A DNA stretch of 64,000 nt, from NCBI RefSeq assembly GCF_028681615.1, contig NZ_JAQUHV010000002.1:124001-188000 (forward strand), written 5' to 3'. The DNA comes from Sulfuricurvum sp. (GTDB lineage: Bacteria; Campylobacterota; Campylobacteria; Campylobacterales; Sulfurimonadaceae). A program made the position numbers and the translations under genes. Every line of letters begins with the position of its first letter. Within the stretch, counting starts at the first letter, position 1. Positions 1-8,420 of the stretch are shown piece after piece. The notes beneath the pieces were generated by a model. That model was not told the origin of the DNA. It was given only the letters and a program-made list of their open reading frames with translations, and did not search any database.

Positions 1-137
1 TGATCGCCCGAGCCAAGAAAGAGGACAGGGATTGTTTGATCATTATGCTCAATTCCAAAGAGAACCGCTGGAAAACGGCAAAAGAGATATTTGAGCAGGT
101 ATTTGTCCCTAAGCAGGATGTTTTGGCATCGCTGTAA
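1..137 (+). CDS. C-terminal fragment, probably D-alanyl-D-alanine carboxypeptidase (S11)
   Basis: An open frame runs in from the left edge and ends at a TAA (135-137), leaving 44 residues. The fragment contains RDCLIIMLNS followed by RWKTAKEIFEQVF. This resembles the end of the catalytic domain of serine D-Ala-D-Ala carboxypeptidases, where a hydrophobic strand is followed by an Arg and a helix ending in a Leu/Phe-rich turn. Those enzymes trim peptidoglycan pentapeptides in the periplasm. It ends just before the convergent gene at 140. With so little sequence the family call is tentative. Confidence 0.45.
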   Translation, partial: IARAKKEDRDCLIIMLNSKENRWKTAKEIFEQVFVPKQDVLASL

Positions 138-139
138 CA

Positions 140-1165
140 CTAATCTTTAAACTGCGTCATGATGGCTTTGATATCATCCATATGTTGCAAGAATATATCT
201 ACTAGCTCACTGTCAAAATGTTTCCCTTTTTGATCCTGCAGGTATTCAACCGCCCGCTCAATACTCCAAGCTTCTTTATACGGCCGTCGCGACGTGAGCG
301 CATCGAACACATCGGCTATGGCGACGATCCGGCCTGCGAGCGGAATATCATATCCTTTGATTCCGTTTGGATATCCGGTTCCGTCAAATCGTTCATGATG
401 GGTCAGCGAAACAATCCGGGCCGTTTGAAGCAGCAAGGAATGGTGATTCCCGATAATATCGGCTCCTTGATTCGGATGTTTGCGTATCACTTCCCACTCT
501 TCGGGCGTTAGAGATCCCGGCTTTTGCAAAACGGCATCCGGAGTTCCGATTTTGCCGATATCATGCATCGGCGCTGAGAGATAGATGAGTTCGGTGCGGG
601 CGTTGTCGAGTCCAATTTTTTGAGCGATCAGTTTTGCATAGGCACTCATTCGCAAGATATGGGTTCCGGTTTCGTTGTCTTTGAACTCTGCCGCACGTCC
701 GAGCTGGCGAATGACTTCCATGCGTGTAAGGACGATCTCTTCGGTCCGCTCTTGAAGTTTTTGTTCGAGGTTATGCTGATTTCTCAAAAGCGTAATGTGG
801 GTATTGACACGGGCTAGTACGATGGAAGAGTTGACCGGTTTGGTGATGTAGTCTACCGCTCCGAGATGTAGCCCTTCTTCCTCATTTGTATAATCACTCA
901 GTGTTGTGACGAAGATGATCGGGATGTTGCGCGTCATGGGGTCATTTTTGAGTTTTTTGCAGACATCGTATCCGCTGATATCCGGCATCATGATGTCCAA
1001 AAGAATCAGATCCGGGATATCTCCGGACGCGATGAGATTGAGCGCTTTTGTCCCTCCTGTCGCTACTTTGACTTTGTAAAAAGGTTTGAGAATTTCGCTT
1101 AAAACCATTAAATTTTCGGGAGAATCATCAACGATGAGGATCGTTTCGGGAGTATAGGGGATCAT
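140..1165 (-). CDS. Response regulator with HD-GYP phosphodiesterase output
   Basis: 341 residues. An N-terminal receiver domain (about 8-125) carries the acidic pair in ILIVDDS and the phospho-acceptor Asp in LILLDIMMPD. A short helical linker leads to an HD-GYP domain (about 150-335) with the HDIGKI metal-binding His-Asp, HHERFDGTGYP and IVAIADVFDALTSRRPY motifs. The family hydrolyses cyclic-di-GMP, and all motifs needed for activity are visible. The start overlaps the stop of the upstream hybrid kinase gene by 4 nt, so the two are almost certainly translationally coupled and form a pair: kinase phosphorelay in, c-di-GMP breakdown out. Stop codon is TAG. Confidence 0.93.
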   Translation of the reverse strand: MIPYTPETILIVDDSPENLMVLSEILKPFYKVKVATGGTKALNLIASGDIPDLILLDIMMPDISGYDVCKKLKNDPMTRNIPIIFVTTLSDYTNEEEGLHLGAVDYITKPVNSSIVLARVNTHITLLRNQHNLEQKLQERTEEIVLTRMEVIRQLGRAAEFKDNETGTHILRMSAYAKLIAQKIGLDNARTELIYLSAPMHDIGKIGTPDAVLQKPGSLTPEEWEVIRKHPNQGADIIGNHHSLLLQTARIVSLTHHERFDGTGYPNGIKGYDIPLAGRIVAIADVFDALTSRRPYKEAWSIERAVEYLQDQKGKHFDSELVDIFLQHMDDIKAIMTQFKD

Positions 1166-4100
1166 GTGGTTTCCTTGTGGAGTATGTGTTCGATTAGACG
1201 GGCCGCCTTGTCAAATTCGAAGCGTTGAATAAACTCATATGCGTCTCTTAATTCCGCATCCGATGCATTGTGCAAAATAGCGGCATCATCATAGGCCGTT
1301 GCGTCAGCATTTCGCAGTTTTTGAAGCAGTGTGTCCAATATGGAGTCGGAAATCACAATGGATTCGGCTACGGATTGTTCCTCGGGTATGGTATGGATAA
1401 GCGAACCGAGACGTTGTATCTCATTGTCGATATTTTCAAGCACATCATTGTCTCGGTTAATGGGATGATCCGATAGTTCCGCTTCACGGGAAAGTTGGGT
1501 CAAATAGGTCATACCGAGCATAGCGGCAACACTTTTAAGGGTATGACAAAGCCGTTTTTGCGTATCGGGCGAATTACGTTCCGAAGAGAAGTAGCGTTCA
1601 CGGAAATCTTTGTTTTCAGCATAGAATTTTTTTAATAGCCGATGGTAGAGTTGTGTATTGCCGCCGATGCGTTTAATGGCGATTTCACTCTCTATTCCAT
1701 CGATAGGATAGACGTTTAGCGCAGATTCAGCAGTCTGTGATTTCTCTATAAGGGCGATGTGGCAATGGTGTGCAATTTCCTGAAACAATTTTGTTGAATC
1801 AATGGGCTTGGTGATGTAACCGTCCATACCGGCTTGACGGCAGCTCTCTTCATCTCCATCCAAAACATTGGCTGTCATCGCGATAATCGGTATATGAGGG
1901 AGTGAGGAATTGCTGCGAATGCGCCGAGTCGCTTCGTATCCGTCCATTACCGGCATTTGGCAGTCCATCAAGACAACATCCGGAGTCGGATGGTGAGCAA
2001 GCCAATCGAGCGCCTCTTGCCCGTTGGAGACGATGGAAACGATGATATGCGCCTGTGTCAAAATTTCATACGCAACCTCTTGATTGCTTTCGTTGTCTTC
2101 TACGAGCAATGCAGATAGTCCGTTAAGCGAGCCGGAAAATTCTTCTGATTGCTGAGGATTGGGGTGCTGAGGTGATAGTTGGGCATGTCCGTAAATTTCG
2201 ATGAGGGTATCGAACAGATGAGAGGGAGTGATCGGTTTGATGAGTATTTTCTCAGGCAGATCGATTCCGAATTCTGCCACGAGCTCTTCTTTTTCATAAG
2301 CTGTGACCATAATGATCGAAGTGATTTGACGCGAATAGCGTTCGTTGATACGATGATAGAGCTCGACTCCGTCGATCCCTTCCATTTTCCAATCCAATAT
2401 TGCAATGTCGGCACTGAACCCTCCGTCCAGTAACTGTAACGCTTCATCCGCGTTTTGGCAGATGGCGCTCTCGATTCCGAAGCGTGAAAGCATCTCATGA
2501 AAAATTTCCCGTGCGGTTTCGTTGTCATCGACGACTAAAACGTTCAGACGGGGAATGCTCGGAGTATGCGCTTCGGTATTTTCAAAGTGCTCGCTCGGAA
2601 GTTGAATTTCAAACCAAAAGGTACTCCCTGCATTGTGCTGACTTTCGAAACCGATGGTTCCTCCCATCAAGGTAACGAGTTGTTTGGCGATTGCCAATCC
2701 GAGTCCTGTACCGCCGAATTTACGGGTTGTGGACATATCGGCTTGGGTGAATGCCCTAAAGAGCAACGTCTGCTCTTCCGGTGAAATTCCGATTCCCGTA
2801 TCTTTGACTTCAAATCGAAGCGTAGGGGCTGTAGTCTCAGTCAAGAGTGAGCGTATTTTAATGACCACTTCTCCCTGTGCGGTAAATTTAACCGCATTGG
2901 AGACGAGATTCAGGAGAACTTGTTTGATGCGTAAAGGATCGCCTCTGTAACTTTTTTCAAAATCATTTTCTAAATTGACTAAAAGCTCGATCCCTTTTTG
3001 CTGTGCCCGCATCCCGATCATATCGATAACCGAAACAACAAGTTCCTCTAGATTAAAAGGGATCGATTCGATGTGCAGTTTTCCGGCTTCAATTTTGGAA
3101 AAATCGAGAATATCGTTGATGATATCAAGCAGCAGATGGGAAGCTTCGGAAGCTTTGGTAATAAACCGCCGCTCTTTTTCAGGCAGGTTGCCTTTAAGTG
3201 CCAATTCGGTCATACCGATGATGGCATTCATAGGCGTTCGGATTTCATGGCTCATGTTGGCTAAAAATTCGCTTTTTACCCGCATCGCGGCATGGGCCGC
3301 TTCCCTTGCCTCGATGAGTTCAGAGATATCGACGATTGCACCGATCAATCCTGCCGGTGCTCCGTCCGGGTCTGCAAATCCTCGAACCCAATACAGGGTC
3401 TGATGATTTTTGCCGTCGCTAAAAGGGATGATCATCTCTTTGTGGGAGGTTCCGATGGTTTGAATGATCCGTTCATCTTCGGCTTGATATTCAATCCGAT
3501 CTTCCATCGGAAGATACTCTAAATCCAAGACCTGCTTGCCGATGAGGTAGTCTCGAGATATTCCGAATGTCTCTTCATACGCTTTATTAACGCCGATAAA
3601 GCGGCAATCGCTCCCTTTGTAAAAAAGAGGATAGGGGATAGTATCGATAAGCGCTTGTTCAAATGCAATTTGATGATTGAGTTGTTGCTGAAGCTTTTGC
3701 TGTATGAGCATGTTGTGATGATTGAGTGCTTCGCGCTCTTTTGTTTTGTTGTAGCGTTGAAGCAAGACGATCGTAGGGATCAGTACAAGAAGAAAGAGCA
3801 GTGCGATGCCGAGGGTCAGGAATAAGACATTCAGCAGGAGTGTTCGGATGTATTCGACCGCGATATCGGCTCCCACAACATAGGTTTTTCCCTGAGGGGA
3901 GACCATCGGTACGAAAACCGAGTGAAATGTCCCCCATTTGTCAGTGTATATAGGACTAAATGCTAACGTGTTGGTTTGAAATGCCTGGATAAGTTCAGGG
4001 GCAGGTTCGTCATAACGTTCCCAAAATTTGACTCCTAGTCCCTTTGCACGATCGTCATCGTGCTCATTGGAAATGGTAAAGTAATATCCTCCGTCCTTGT

Positions 4101-4419
4101 CTTTGACAACGATATAAATATAAGAGGCCTGAAGTTGCCCTGCCAACGTGTTGGCATCACGAATCATTTGTTGAAATTGTTGTGGAGAGGGAGGGATGTC
4201 TTTAGTGTATTTGTCTACGTTACTGCGTCCAAACGTGCTATCCGTCGCATAAATCGCTTCCAACAGCTGGGCATCGATCTGTGCTAATTTAAGTTGATAT
4301 TCCCGTTGATAAATCCCCCAAGCTACAAGAAAGACGATACTCAGATACGCCAGAAGGGTATAGCGGAAGAGGGGGTGTTTGAGAATACTGCGAAGGAAAA
4401 ATAATGAGTTGAAAGTCAT
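1162..4419 (-). CDS. Hybrid sensor histidine kinase with PAS, two receivers and HPt
   Basis: 1085 residues, membrane bound. Two membrane segments (about 18-37 and 195-222) flank a periplasmic sensor region. Then come a PAS domain (about 255-365, YKGSDCRFIGVNKAYEETF), a dimerisation/phosphoacceptor helix with His391 in NMSHEIRTPMN, and an HATPase domain with the N box (LVSNAVKF), DTGIGI and GGTGLGL. Two receivers follow (Asp676 in ILDWKMEG; Asp819 in VVLMDCQMPVMDG), then a C-terminal HPt domain with His959 in CHTLKSVAAMLGM. This is a complete BarA/EvgS-style phosphorelay in one chain. The downstream overlapping response regulator/HD-GYP gene is the obvious partner. The signal sensed cannot be read from the sequence. 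Confidence 0.93.
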   Translation of the reverse strand: MTFNSLFFLRSILKHPLFRYTLLAYLSIVFLVAWGIYQREYQLKLAQIDAQLLEAIYATDSTFGRSNVDKYTKDIPPSPQQFQQMIRDANTLAGQLQASYIYIVVKDKDGGYYFTISNEHDDDRAKGLGVKFWERYDEPAPELIQAFQTNTLAFSPIYTDKWGTFHSVFVPMVSPQGKTYVVGADIAVEYIRTLLLNVLFLTLGIALLFLLVLIPTIVLLQRYNKTKEREALNHHNMLIQQKLQQQLNHQIAFEQALIDTIPYPLFYKGSDCRFIGVNKAYEETFGISRDYLIGKQVLDLEYLPMEDRIEYQAEDERIIQTIGTSHKEMIIPFSDGKNHQTLYWVRGFADPDGAPAGLIGAIVDISELIEAREAAHAAMRVKSEFLANMSHEIRTPMNAIIGMTELALKGNLPEKERRFITKASEASHLLLDIINDILDFSKIEAGKLHIESIPFNLEELVVSVIDMIGMRAQQKGIELLVNLENDFEKSYRGDPLRIKQVLLNLVSNAVKFTAQGEVVIKIRSLLTETTAPTLRFEVKDTGIGISPEEQTLLFRAFTQADMSTTRKFGGTGLGLAIAKQLVTLMGGTIGFESQHNAGSTFWFEIQLPSEHFENTEAHTPSIPRLNVLVVDDNETAREIFHEMLSRFGIESAICQNADEALQLLDGGFSADIAILDWKMEGIDGVELYHRINERYSRQITSIIMVTAYEKEELVAEFGIDLPEKILIKPITPSHLFDTLIEIYGHAQLSPQHPNPQQSEEFSGSLNGLSALLVEDNESNQEVAYEILTQAHIIVSIVSNGQEALDWLAHHPTPDVVLMDCQMPVMDGYEATRRIRSNSSLPHIPIIAMTANVLDGDEESCRQAGMDGYITKPIDSTKLFQEIAHHCHIALIEKSQTAESALNVYPIDGIESEIAIKRIGGNTQLYHRLLKKFYAENKDFRERYFSSERNSPDTQKRLCHTLKSVAAMLGMTYLTQLSREAELSDHPINRDNDVLENIDNEIQRLGSLIHTIPEEQSVAESIVISDSILDTLLQKLRNADATAYDDAAILHNASDAELRDAYEFIQRFEFDKAARLIEHILHKETT

Positions 4420-4493
4420 AATATGTCTTTCTCACGATACCGACGCTGCATAGTTTGACCTTTGATGAAAAATCCATGAGGCACATTAGTTAG

Positions 4494-4499
4494 ATTATA
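4494..4499 (-). promoter_or_regulatory. Candidate -10 for the hybrid kinase operon
   Basis: On the minus strand the spacer before the hybrid kinase contains CGCTATAATC, a consensus TATAAT hexamer about 75 nt upstream of the start codon at 4419. No clear -35 is visible, which is usual for the Campylobacterota housekeeping sigma factor. Confidence 0.45.
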
Positions 4500-4524
4500 G
4501 CGAATAAATATTATTTTTAGGGAT

Positions 4525-5715
4525 TTATGAGGACCACGTTACGCATATCTTCGTCCCTTTTTTCTCCTCCGATTCGATCGTGATATTCAGGTTGTACTCT
4601 CTGGCAATCATCGCGACGATGTTCAATCCGATCCCAAATCCTCCGACACTTTTATCGGCGCGTGTATAGCGCTCGAATACCCGTTCGATCATCGCATCGG
4701 GGATACCGATACCGTTATCTTCGACACATAGAACCCCATCACGAAGAGTAATCGATATAGTCCCTCCCATATGGTTATATTTGATTGCGTTCGAGAGGAG
4801 ATTATCGATGACACGGGTCGCTTTGGTATGATCGATCGTTAAAAATACGGATGGATCTACGGACAACTGCAATGCGATCTTTTTTTGCTCGATTCGGTGG
4901 CGAAAGTACTCTAACCGTTCGTGCAAAAGGTGGCTGAGGTCGAGTTGTACATCCTGCACGGAGAGGTCGTGATTGAGGATCAGATAGGTGAGATCGTCAT
5001 ACAGGGTCGAGATGGTGCGTGAAGCGATTTCAATTCGTTTGATCTTTTTTTGTGCCGAGGGGGGGAGATCGTTGACTTCCAGCGATTCGATGTTTGTGAG
5101 GATTGCACTGACGGGAGTATTGAGTTCGTGGGTGGTGTCTTTGATAAAATCATCGAGCAGGGCTATCGCCTCGTTCATCGGACGCAGAATCAAACGAGAG
5201 AGAAAATATCCCATACCGACGAGCATCAAAAATAAGAGCGTTCCGAATGTAAGGGTGATTTCAAGCGTTTGTTGACGCCACAGCCCGTCGTCTTGGGTTT
5301 CAAAAATCAGATAATACTCCCCCATCCCGTAGGGTGAGAGAGGAACGATCAGATAAATGTGTTTGCTTGAAAGGTAGATATTTTCTTTGAAATCGATTGG
5401 AGTACTATTATGCAGACGAGAAACGATGGGTTTTTGATCGTATCCGTAGAGTGCGGTCGTGTAGGCCAAATCTTTCGGAAAGGTTTTGAGATCGCGGTCG
5501 TGTTCGAGCCACGCTTTGAGTTTTGGGACATAACTTTCCGATTCGAGTTGCATCGCGAGGCGCTGGGATGAGAGCATCACGGCTTTGGCGTATTGAAAAT
5601 AGAGGACCCCGATCAGCGCCAGGATCAAAACAGACATGATCCCATACAGGATTAGAAAGCTTTTGAGGGTACGGTATTTAGCGAAATTGATACCCGAGGC
5701 GCTTGTGGCTGACAA
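4525..5715 (-). CDS. Sensor histidine kinase (OmpR-class partner)
   Basis: About 396 residues from a TTG at 5715 that is preceded by AAAGGA at 5-nt spacing. The nearest upstream ATG (5835) would force a 158-nt overlap with the regulator gene and add a non-conserved tail, so I prefer the TTG. Features are an N-terminal membrane helix (FLILYGIMSVLILALIGVLY), a periplasmic sensor region, a second helix, the phosphoacceptor His near residue 196 in KDTTHELNTPVSAI, an N box (LLSNAIKY), DNGIGIP and GGFGIGLN. It forms a two-component pair with the response regulator just upstream and overlaps that gene's end by 38 nt. The operon also holds an NhaC antiporter and an acetyltransferase. Confidence 0.88.
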   Translation of the reverse strand: MSATSASGINFAKYRTLKSFLILYGIMSVLILALIGVLYFQYAKAVMLSSQRLAMQLESESYVPKLKAWLEHDRDLKTFPKDLAYTTALYGYDQKPIVSRLHNSTPIDFKENIYLSSKHIYLIVPLSPYGMGEYYLIFETQDDGLWRQQTLEITLTFGTLLFLMLVGMGYFLSRLILRPMNEAIALLDDFIKDTTHELNTPVSAILTNIESLEVNDLPPSAQKKIKRIEIASRTISTLYDDLTYLILNHDLSVQDVQLDLSHLLHERLEYFRHRIEQKKIALQLSVDPSVFLTIDHTKATRVIDNLLSNAIKYNHMGGTISITLRDGVLCVEDNGIGIPDAMIERVFERYTRADKSVGGFGIGLNIVAMIAREYNLNITIESEEKKGTKICVTWSS

Positions 5716-6346
5716 TGGAATCCTTTCCGAGGAGTTTGCGGAGCGTTTTGATGTAGGTGCGTAAGCTTCCGTCACTAGGGGTTTCATCATAATCCCATAG
5801 ATGTTCCATGATGACTTCATGTGAGAGGAGCTCATTGCGGTGCTGGATAAAAAGTTTGAGAAGTTTATGCTCTTTCAGCTGGAGATTTTGCACTTGTCCC
5901 TCAACCGTGAGGACTTGATTCTCGATGTCATAGGTGATTCCCTCGGCGAGGGTAAGGGCATCGGTCGGATTATGGTAAAAGTTGCGTTTCAAGATCGTTT
6001 GAATCCGTAATAATAACTCTTTGAGGGCAAACGGTTTACGGATGTAATCGTCCCCACCGCTCTCGAAACCTTCTTCGACATCGCTCATGGCATTGCGGGA
6101 TGTGATAAAGATCGCCGGTGTGGTATTTCCCTCTTTCCGGTTTGCCTTAAGAAGGGAAAATCCGTCTCCGCCGGGAACGTTTACATCCAGGAGCAACAAG
6201 TCAAATTTTTGCTCATATAAAATGTCTTCGGCGGAAGAGGCATCGTAAACGCATACGACGTTAAATCCTTGCTCTTCGAGATATTCGCTGACACTCTCAG
6301 AAAGATTCGGGTCGTCTTCGAGTAAAAGGAGTTTTGCTTTGGTCAT
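5678..6346 (-). CDS. OmpR-family response regulator
   Basis: 222 residues. The receiver domain (about 4-118) has LLLEDDPNLSES, the phospho-acceptor Asp in LLLLDVNVPGGDGF, a conserved Thr/Ser switch region (PAIFITS) and the Lys in YIRKPF. The C-terminal winged-helix DNA-binding domain (about 130-222) has the LKEHKLLKLF and SLRTYIKTLRKLLG helices and ends in a short beta hairpin, HKRLGYQFR. Its start overlaps the NhaC stop by 4 nt and its end overlaps the kinase gene, so all three are read from one message. It may regulate this operon, but no operator could be identified. Confidence 0.92.
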   Translation of the reverse strand: MTKAKLLLLEDDPNLSESVSEYLEEQGFNVVCVYDASSAEDILYEQKFDLLLLDVNVPGGDGFSLLKANRKEGNTTPAIFITSRNAMSDVEEGFESGGDDYIRKPFALKELLLRIQTILKRNFYHNPTDALTLAEGITYDIENQVLTVEGQVQNLQLKEHKLLKLFIQHRNELLSHEVIMEHLWDYDETPSDGSLRTYIKTLRKLLGKDSIVSHKRLGYQFR

Positions 6347-7719
6347 GTTAGTGCGATTCCAAAAAGTACAAATAAAATAAAGGATATACCGGCTGCAATA
6401 AGGGCGTATGGGAGTTGAGTTCGGACATGTTCACCCACTTCGCATCCCGATGCCATCGAAGAGATAATCGTGGTATCGGAGATAGGGGAGCAATGATCGC
6501 CGAAAACCCCCCCTGAAATGACGGCACCCATACAGAGTGCAACGGGTGCATCGAGTCCGACGGCCAATGGAACGGCGATAGGGAGCATAATACTAAACGT
6601 TCCCCAGCTTGTACCGGTTGCAAATGCGATAATTGCCGCCAGAACGAAAATGGCTCCGCCTAAATAGGCCGAAGGCAAATAGCTTCCGATAAAAGAGGCC
6701 AGATATTTGCCTACTTCCATATCCGAACTGACTCCGCCGATGGCAAAAGCAAACAGTAAAATAGCGGCAATCGGAGCCATTGCTTTTGCCCCTTTCAGTG
6801 AGGCTGAAAAAAAATCATGGGACGTAAGAGCATTTTTAAATCGATAATATCCCCACATAAGTATCAGTGTAATAATGAGGGTATAAAAAATCGAGGTTGA
6901 ACCGGACCCTTTGAGAATATCTCCTCCTCCGGTGATGACCATGAACGCGATAACCCCTCCGATCATCCATACCATCGGCCATAAAAAGAGCCCAAAGTGA
7001 CCTCTCTCATCCTCGCATTCTATAGTATTCGGGGGAACAATGGCTGCGTTACGCATCGGTCCGATATCGATTTCAAACCAAACGGCAATAAAGGTAATGA
7101 TCAGGGCAACGAATGCGTAGAAATTAAAAGCTATCGACTGAACGAGCCATGTTGCGCTCTCACCTCCGATCAGTCCGGCCGTGATTTGTCCTCCGATGAG
7201 TCCCAGTAAAAGGGCTCCCCATCCATTTAGCGGGATGAGCGAACATACCGGTGCAGAGGTGGAGTCGCAGACAAATGCCAGTTTGGCACGGCTGATACCG
7301 TATCGGTCGCAAAAAGGGCGTCCGATCGCTCCGGCAACGAGAGAGGTTATGGATGACTCGATAAAAACGATAATACCGGCGATAAAGCTGGGCATGAGTG
7401 CACCCCGTTTGCTGTTCACCCAGGAACGTTTGACGCTCAGTTCATGGACCAGTCCGTCCACACCTCCGCTTCGCTCTATGAGTGCCATGACAGAGCCGAC
7501 CATGATGGCAAACGCGAGTGTTTTGAGCACCCACCCTTCACTGAGCAATCCACCAAAACGCTCAGCCGTTAAAACAAGTGCATCGATAGGGTGAAAGCCT
7601 GCAATGATAAACTCGCCCGCGAGAACGGCCATTACTAAAGCGATAAAAACGGAACGGCTGAAGAGGGCGAGAAGGATAGCAATGAGCGGCGGGAGTAACC
7701 CTAAAATTCCATATTCTAT
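6343..7719 (-). CDS. NhaC-family Na+/H+ antiporter, possible AUA start
   Basis: Multi-spanning membrane antiporter that exchanges cytoplasmic cations for protons (NhaC family). The first ATG in frame is at 7632 and gives 429 residues, but the frame stays open upstream and encodes EYGILGLLPPLIAILLALFS, which is the usual first helix of NhaC proteins. The upstream part contains no ATG, GTG or TTG. The best start is an ATA at 7719, six bases after AAGGA, giving 458 residues. The frame is closed just above it by the TAA that ends the acetyltransferase gene. Conserved NhaC stretches include FATGTSWGTFSIMLPIAVPL and GDHCSPISDTTIISS. It sits between a GNAT gene and a two-component pair in one operon. 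Confidence 0.85.
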   Translation of the reverse strand: MEYGILGLLPPLIAILLALFSRSVFIALVMAVLAGEFIIAGFHPIDALVLTAERFGGLLSEGWVLKTLAFAIMVGSVMALIERSGGVDGLVHELSVKRSWVNSKRGALMPSFIAGIIVFIESSITSLVAGAIGRPFCDRYGISRAKLAFVCDSTSAPVCSLIPLNGWGALLLGLIGGQITAGLIGGESATWLVQSIAFNFYAFVALIITFIAVWFEIDIGPMRNAAIVPPNTIECEDERGHFGLFLWPMVWMIGGVIAFMVITGGGDILKGSGSTSIFYTLIITLILMWGYYRFKNALTSHDFFSASLKGAKAMAPIAAILLFAFAIGGVSSDMEVGKYLASFIGSYLPSAYLGGAIFVLAAIIAFATGTSWGTFSIMLPIAVPLAVGLDAPVALCMGAVISGGVFGDHCSPISDTTIISSMASGCEVGEHVRTQLPYALIAAGISFILFVLFGIALT

Positions 7720-7728
7720 GGGAAATCC

Positions 7729-8352
7729 TTACAGTATCATCTGAAGACGCATAATACCGGGACGGTCGAACTGTTCTTTGTAGTATTCACTTCGTTTTTC
7801 ATCAATCACTTCGAAACCAAGTTTTTTGAAGATCATCTCTGTCTCTACCATGCCGATTTCGACGGAGGTTTGAACTTTACGGTACCCTTTTAAGCGCGCG
7901 GTAAGCATACTTTTACTGATCAGTTCTTTGAATACATCGATGGTTTTAAATTCCGGCTTGACCAACATAAAATCAAGTACAAAGGTTTTGTTGTCGACAT
8001 CCCCTTCGCACAGCAGATAGGCAGCGATACGTTCGTGGTAGGTTTCGTCAAATCCGATCTCTTCGAGTGCTTTTGAAAAGATTTCGTGGGTTGCGATACG
8101 GGGTTCATAGCCGCAAATCGTACCTACGGTAGTTGCACCGCTAACCGCAATAAAAAAGTTTGAGAAATGACAGTAACTTTTGGTTGTCGTGAGGGCTAAA
8201 CGTTTTAGATGTCCGAGGAGTAACTCATTATCCGAGGTATTAAAGACCAAATCAAACAATCCGATCTTCTTCCCGCCACGCGAACCCTCGATTAATGCTT
8301 GGGCAATAATGTCAATATCCGCCTCAGATGCTTTACGAACGGTAATTGTCAT
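7729..8352 (-). CDS. GNAT-family N-acetyltransferase
   Basis: 207 residues with the GNAT layout: an N-terminal VRKASEADIDIIAQAL strand-helix, a central strand (FVLDFMLVKPEF) leading into the acetyl-CoA binding helix, and a C-terminal QTSVEIGMVETEMIFKKLGF segment typical of the fold. It presumably acetylates a small molecule or protein amine, but the substrate cannot be told. First gene of an operon with NhaC, a response regulator and a kinase; a GAGG ribosome-binding site precedes the ATG. Confidence 0.75.
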   Translation of the reverse strand: MTITVRKASEADIDIIAQALIEGSRGGKKIGLFDLVFNTSDNELLLGHLKRLALTTTKSYCHFSNFFIAVSGATTVGTICGYEPRIATHEIFSKALEEIGFDETYHERIAAYLLCEGDVDNKTFVLDFMLVKPEFKTIDVFKELISKSMLTARLKGYRKVQTSVEIGMVETEMIFKKLGFEVIDEKRSEYYKEQFDRPGIMRLQMIL

Positions 8353-8383
8353 CAGTGCCTCACTCTTGCGATTTTCAATATGC

Positions 8384-8389
8384 TATACT
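8384..8389 (+). promoter_or_regulatory. Extended -10 promoter for the L,D-transpeptidase
   Basis: TGC-TATACT (8381-8389) is an extended -10 element 31 nt before the ATG at 8421, in the divergent spacer shared with the acetyltransferase gene. Confidence 0.5.
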
Positions 8390-8420
8390 ACCTAACTTTA
8401 AAATAAACTAAGACAATGCT

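Noticed and set aside
5678-5835. Longer N-terminus of the sensor kinase, starting at ATG 5835
   Set aside because: It would overlap the regulator gene by 158 nt and add an unconserved tail; a TTG at 5715 has AAAGGA at good spacing.
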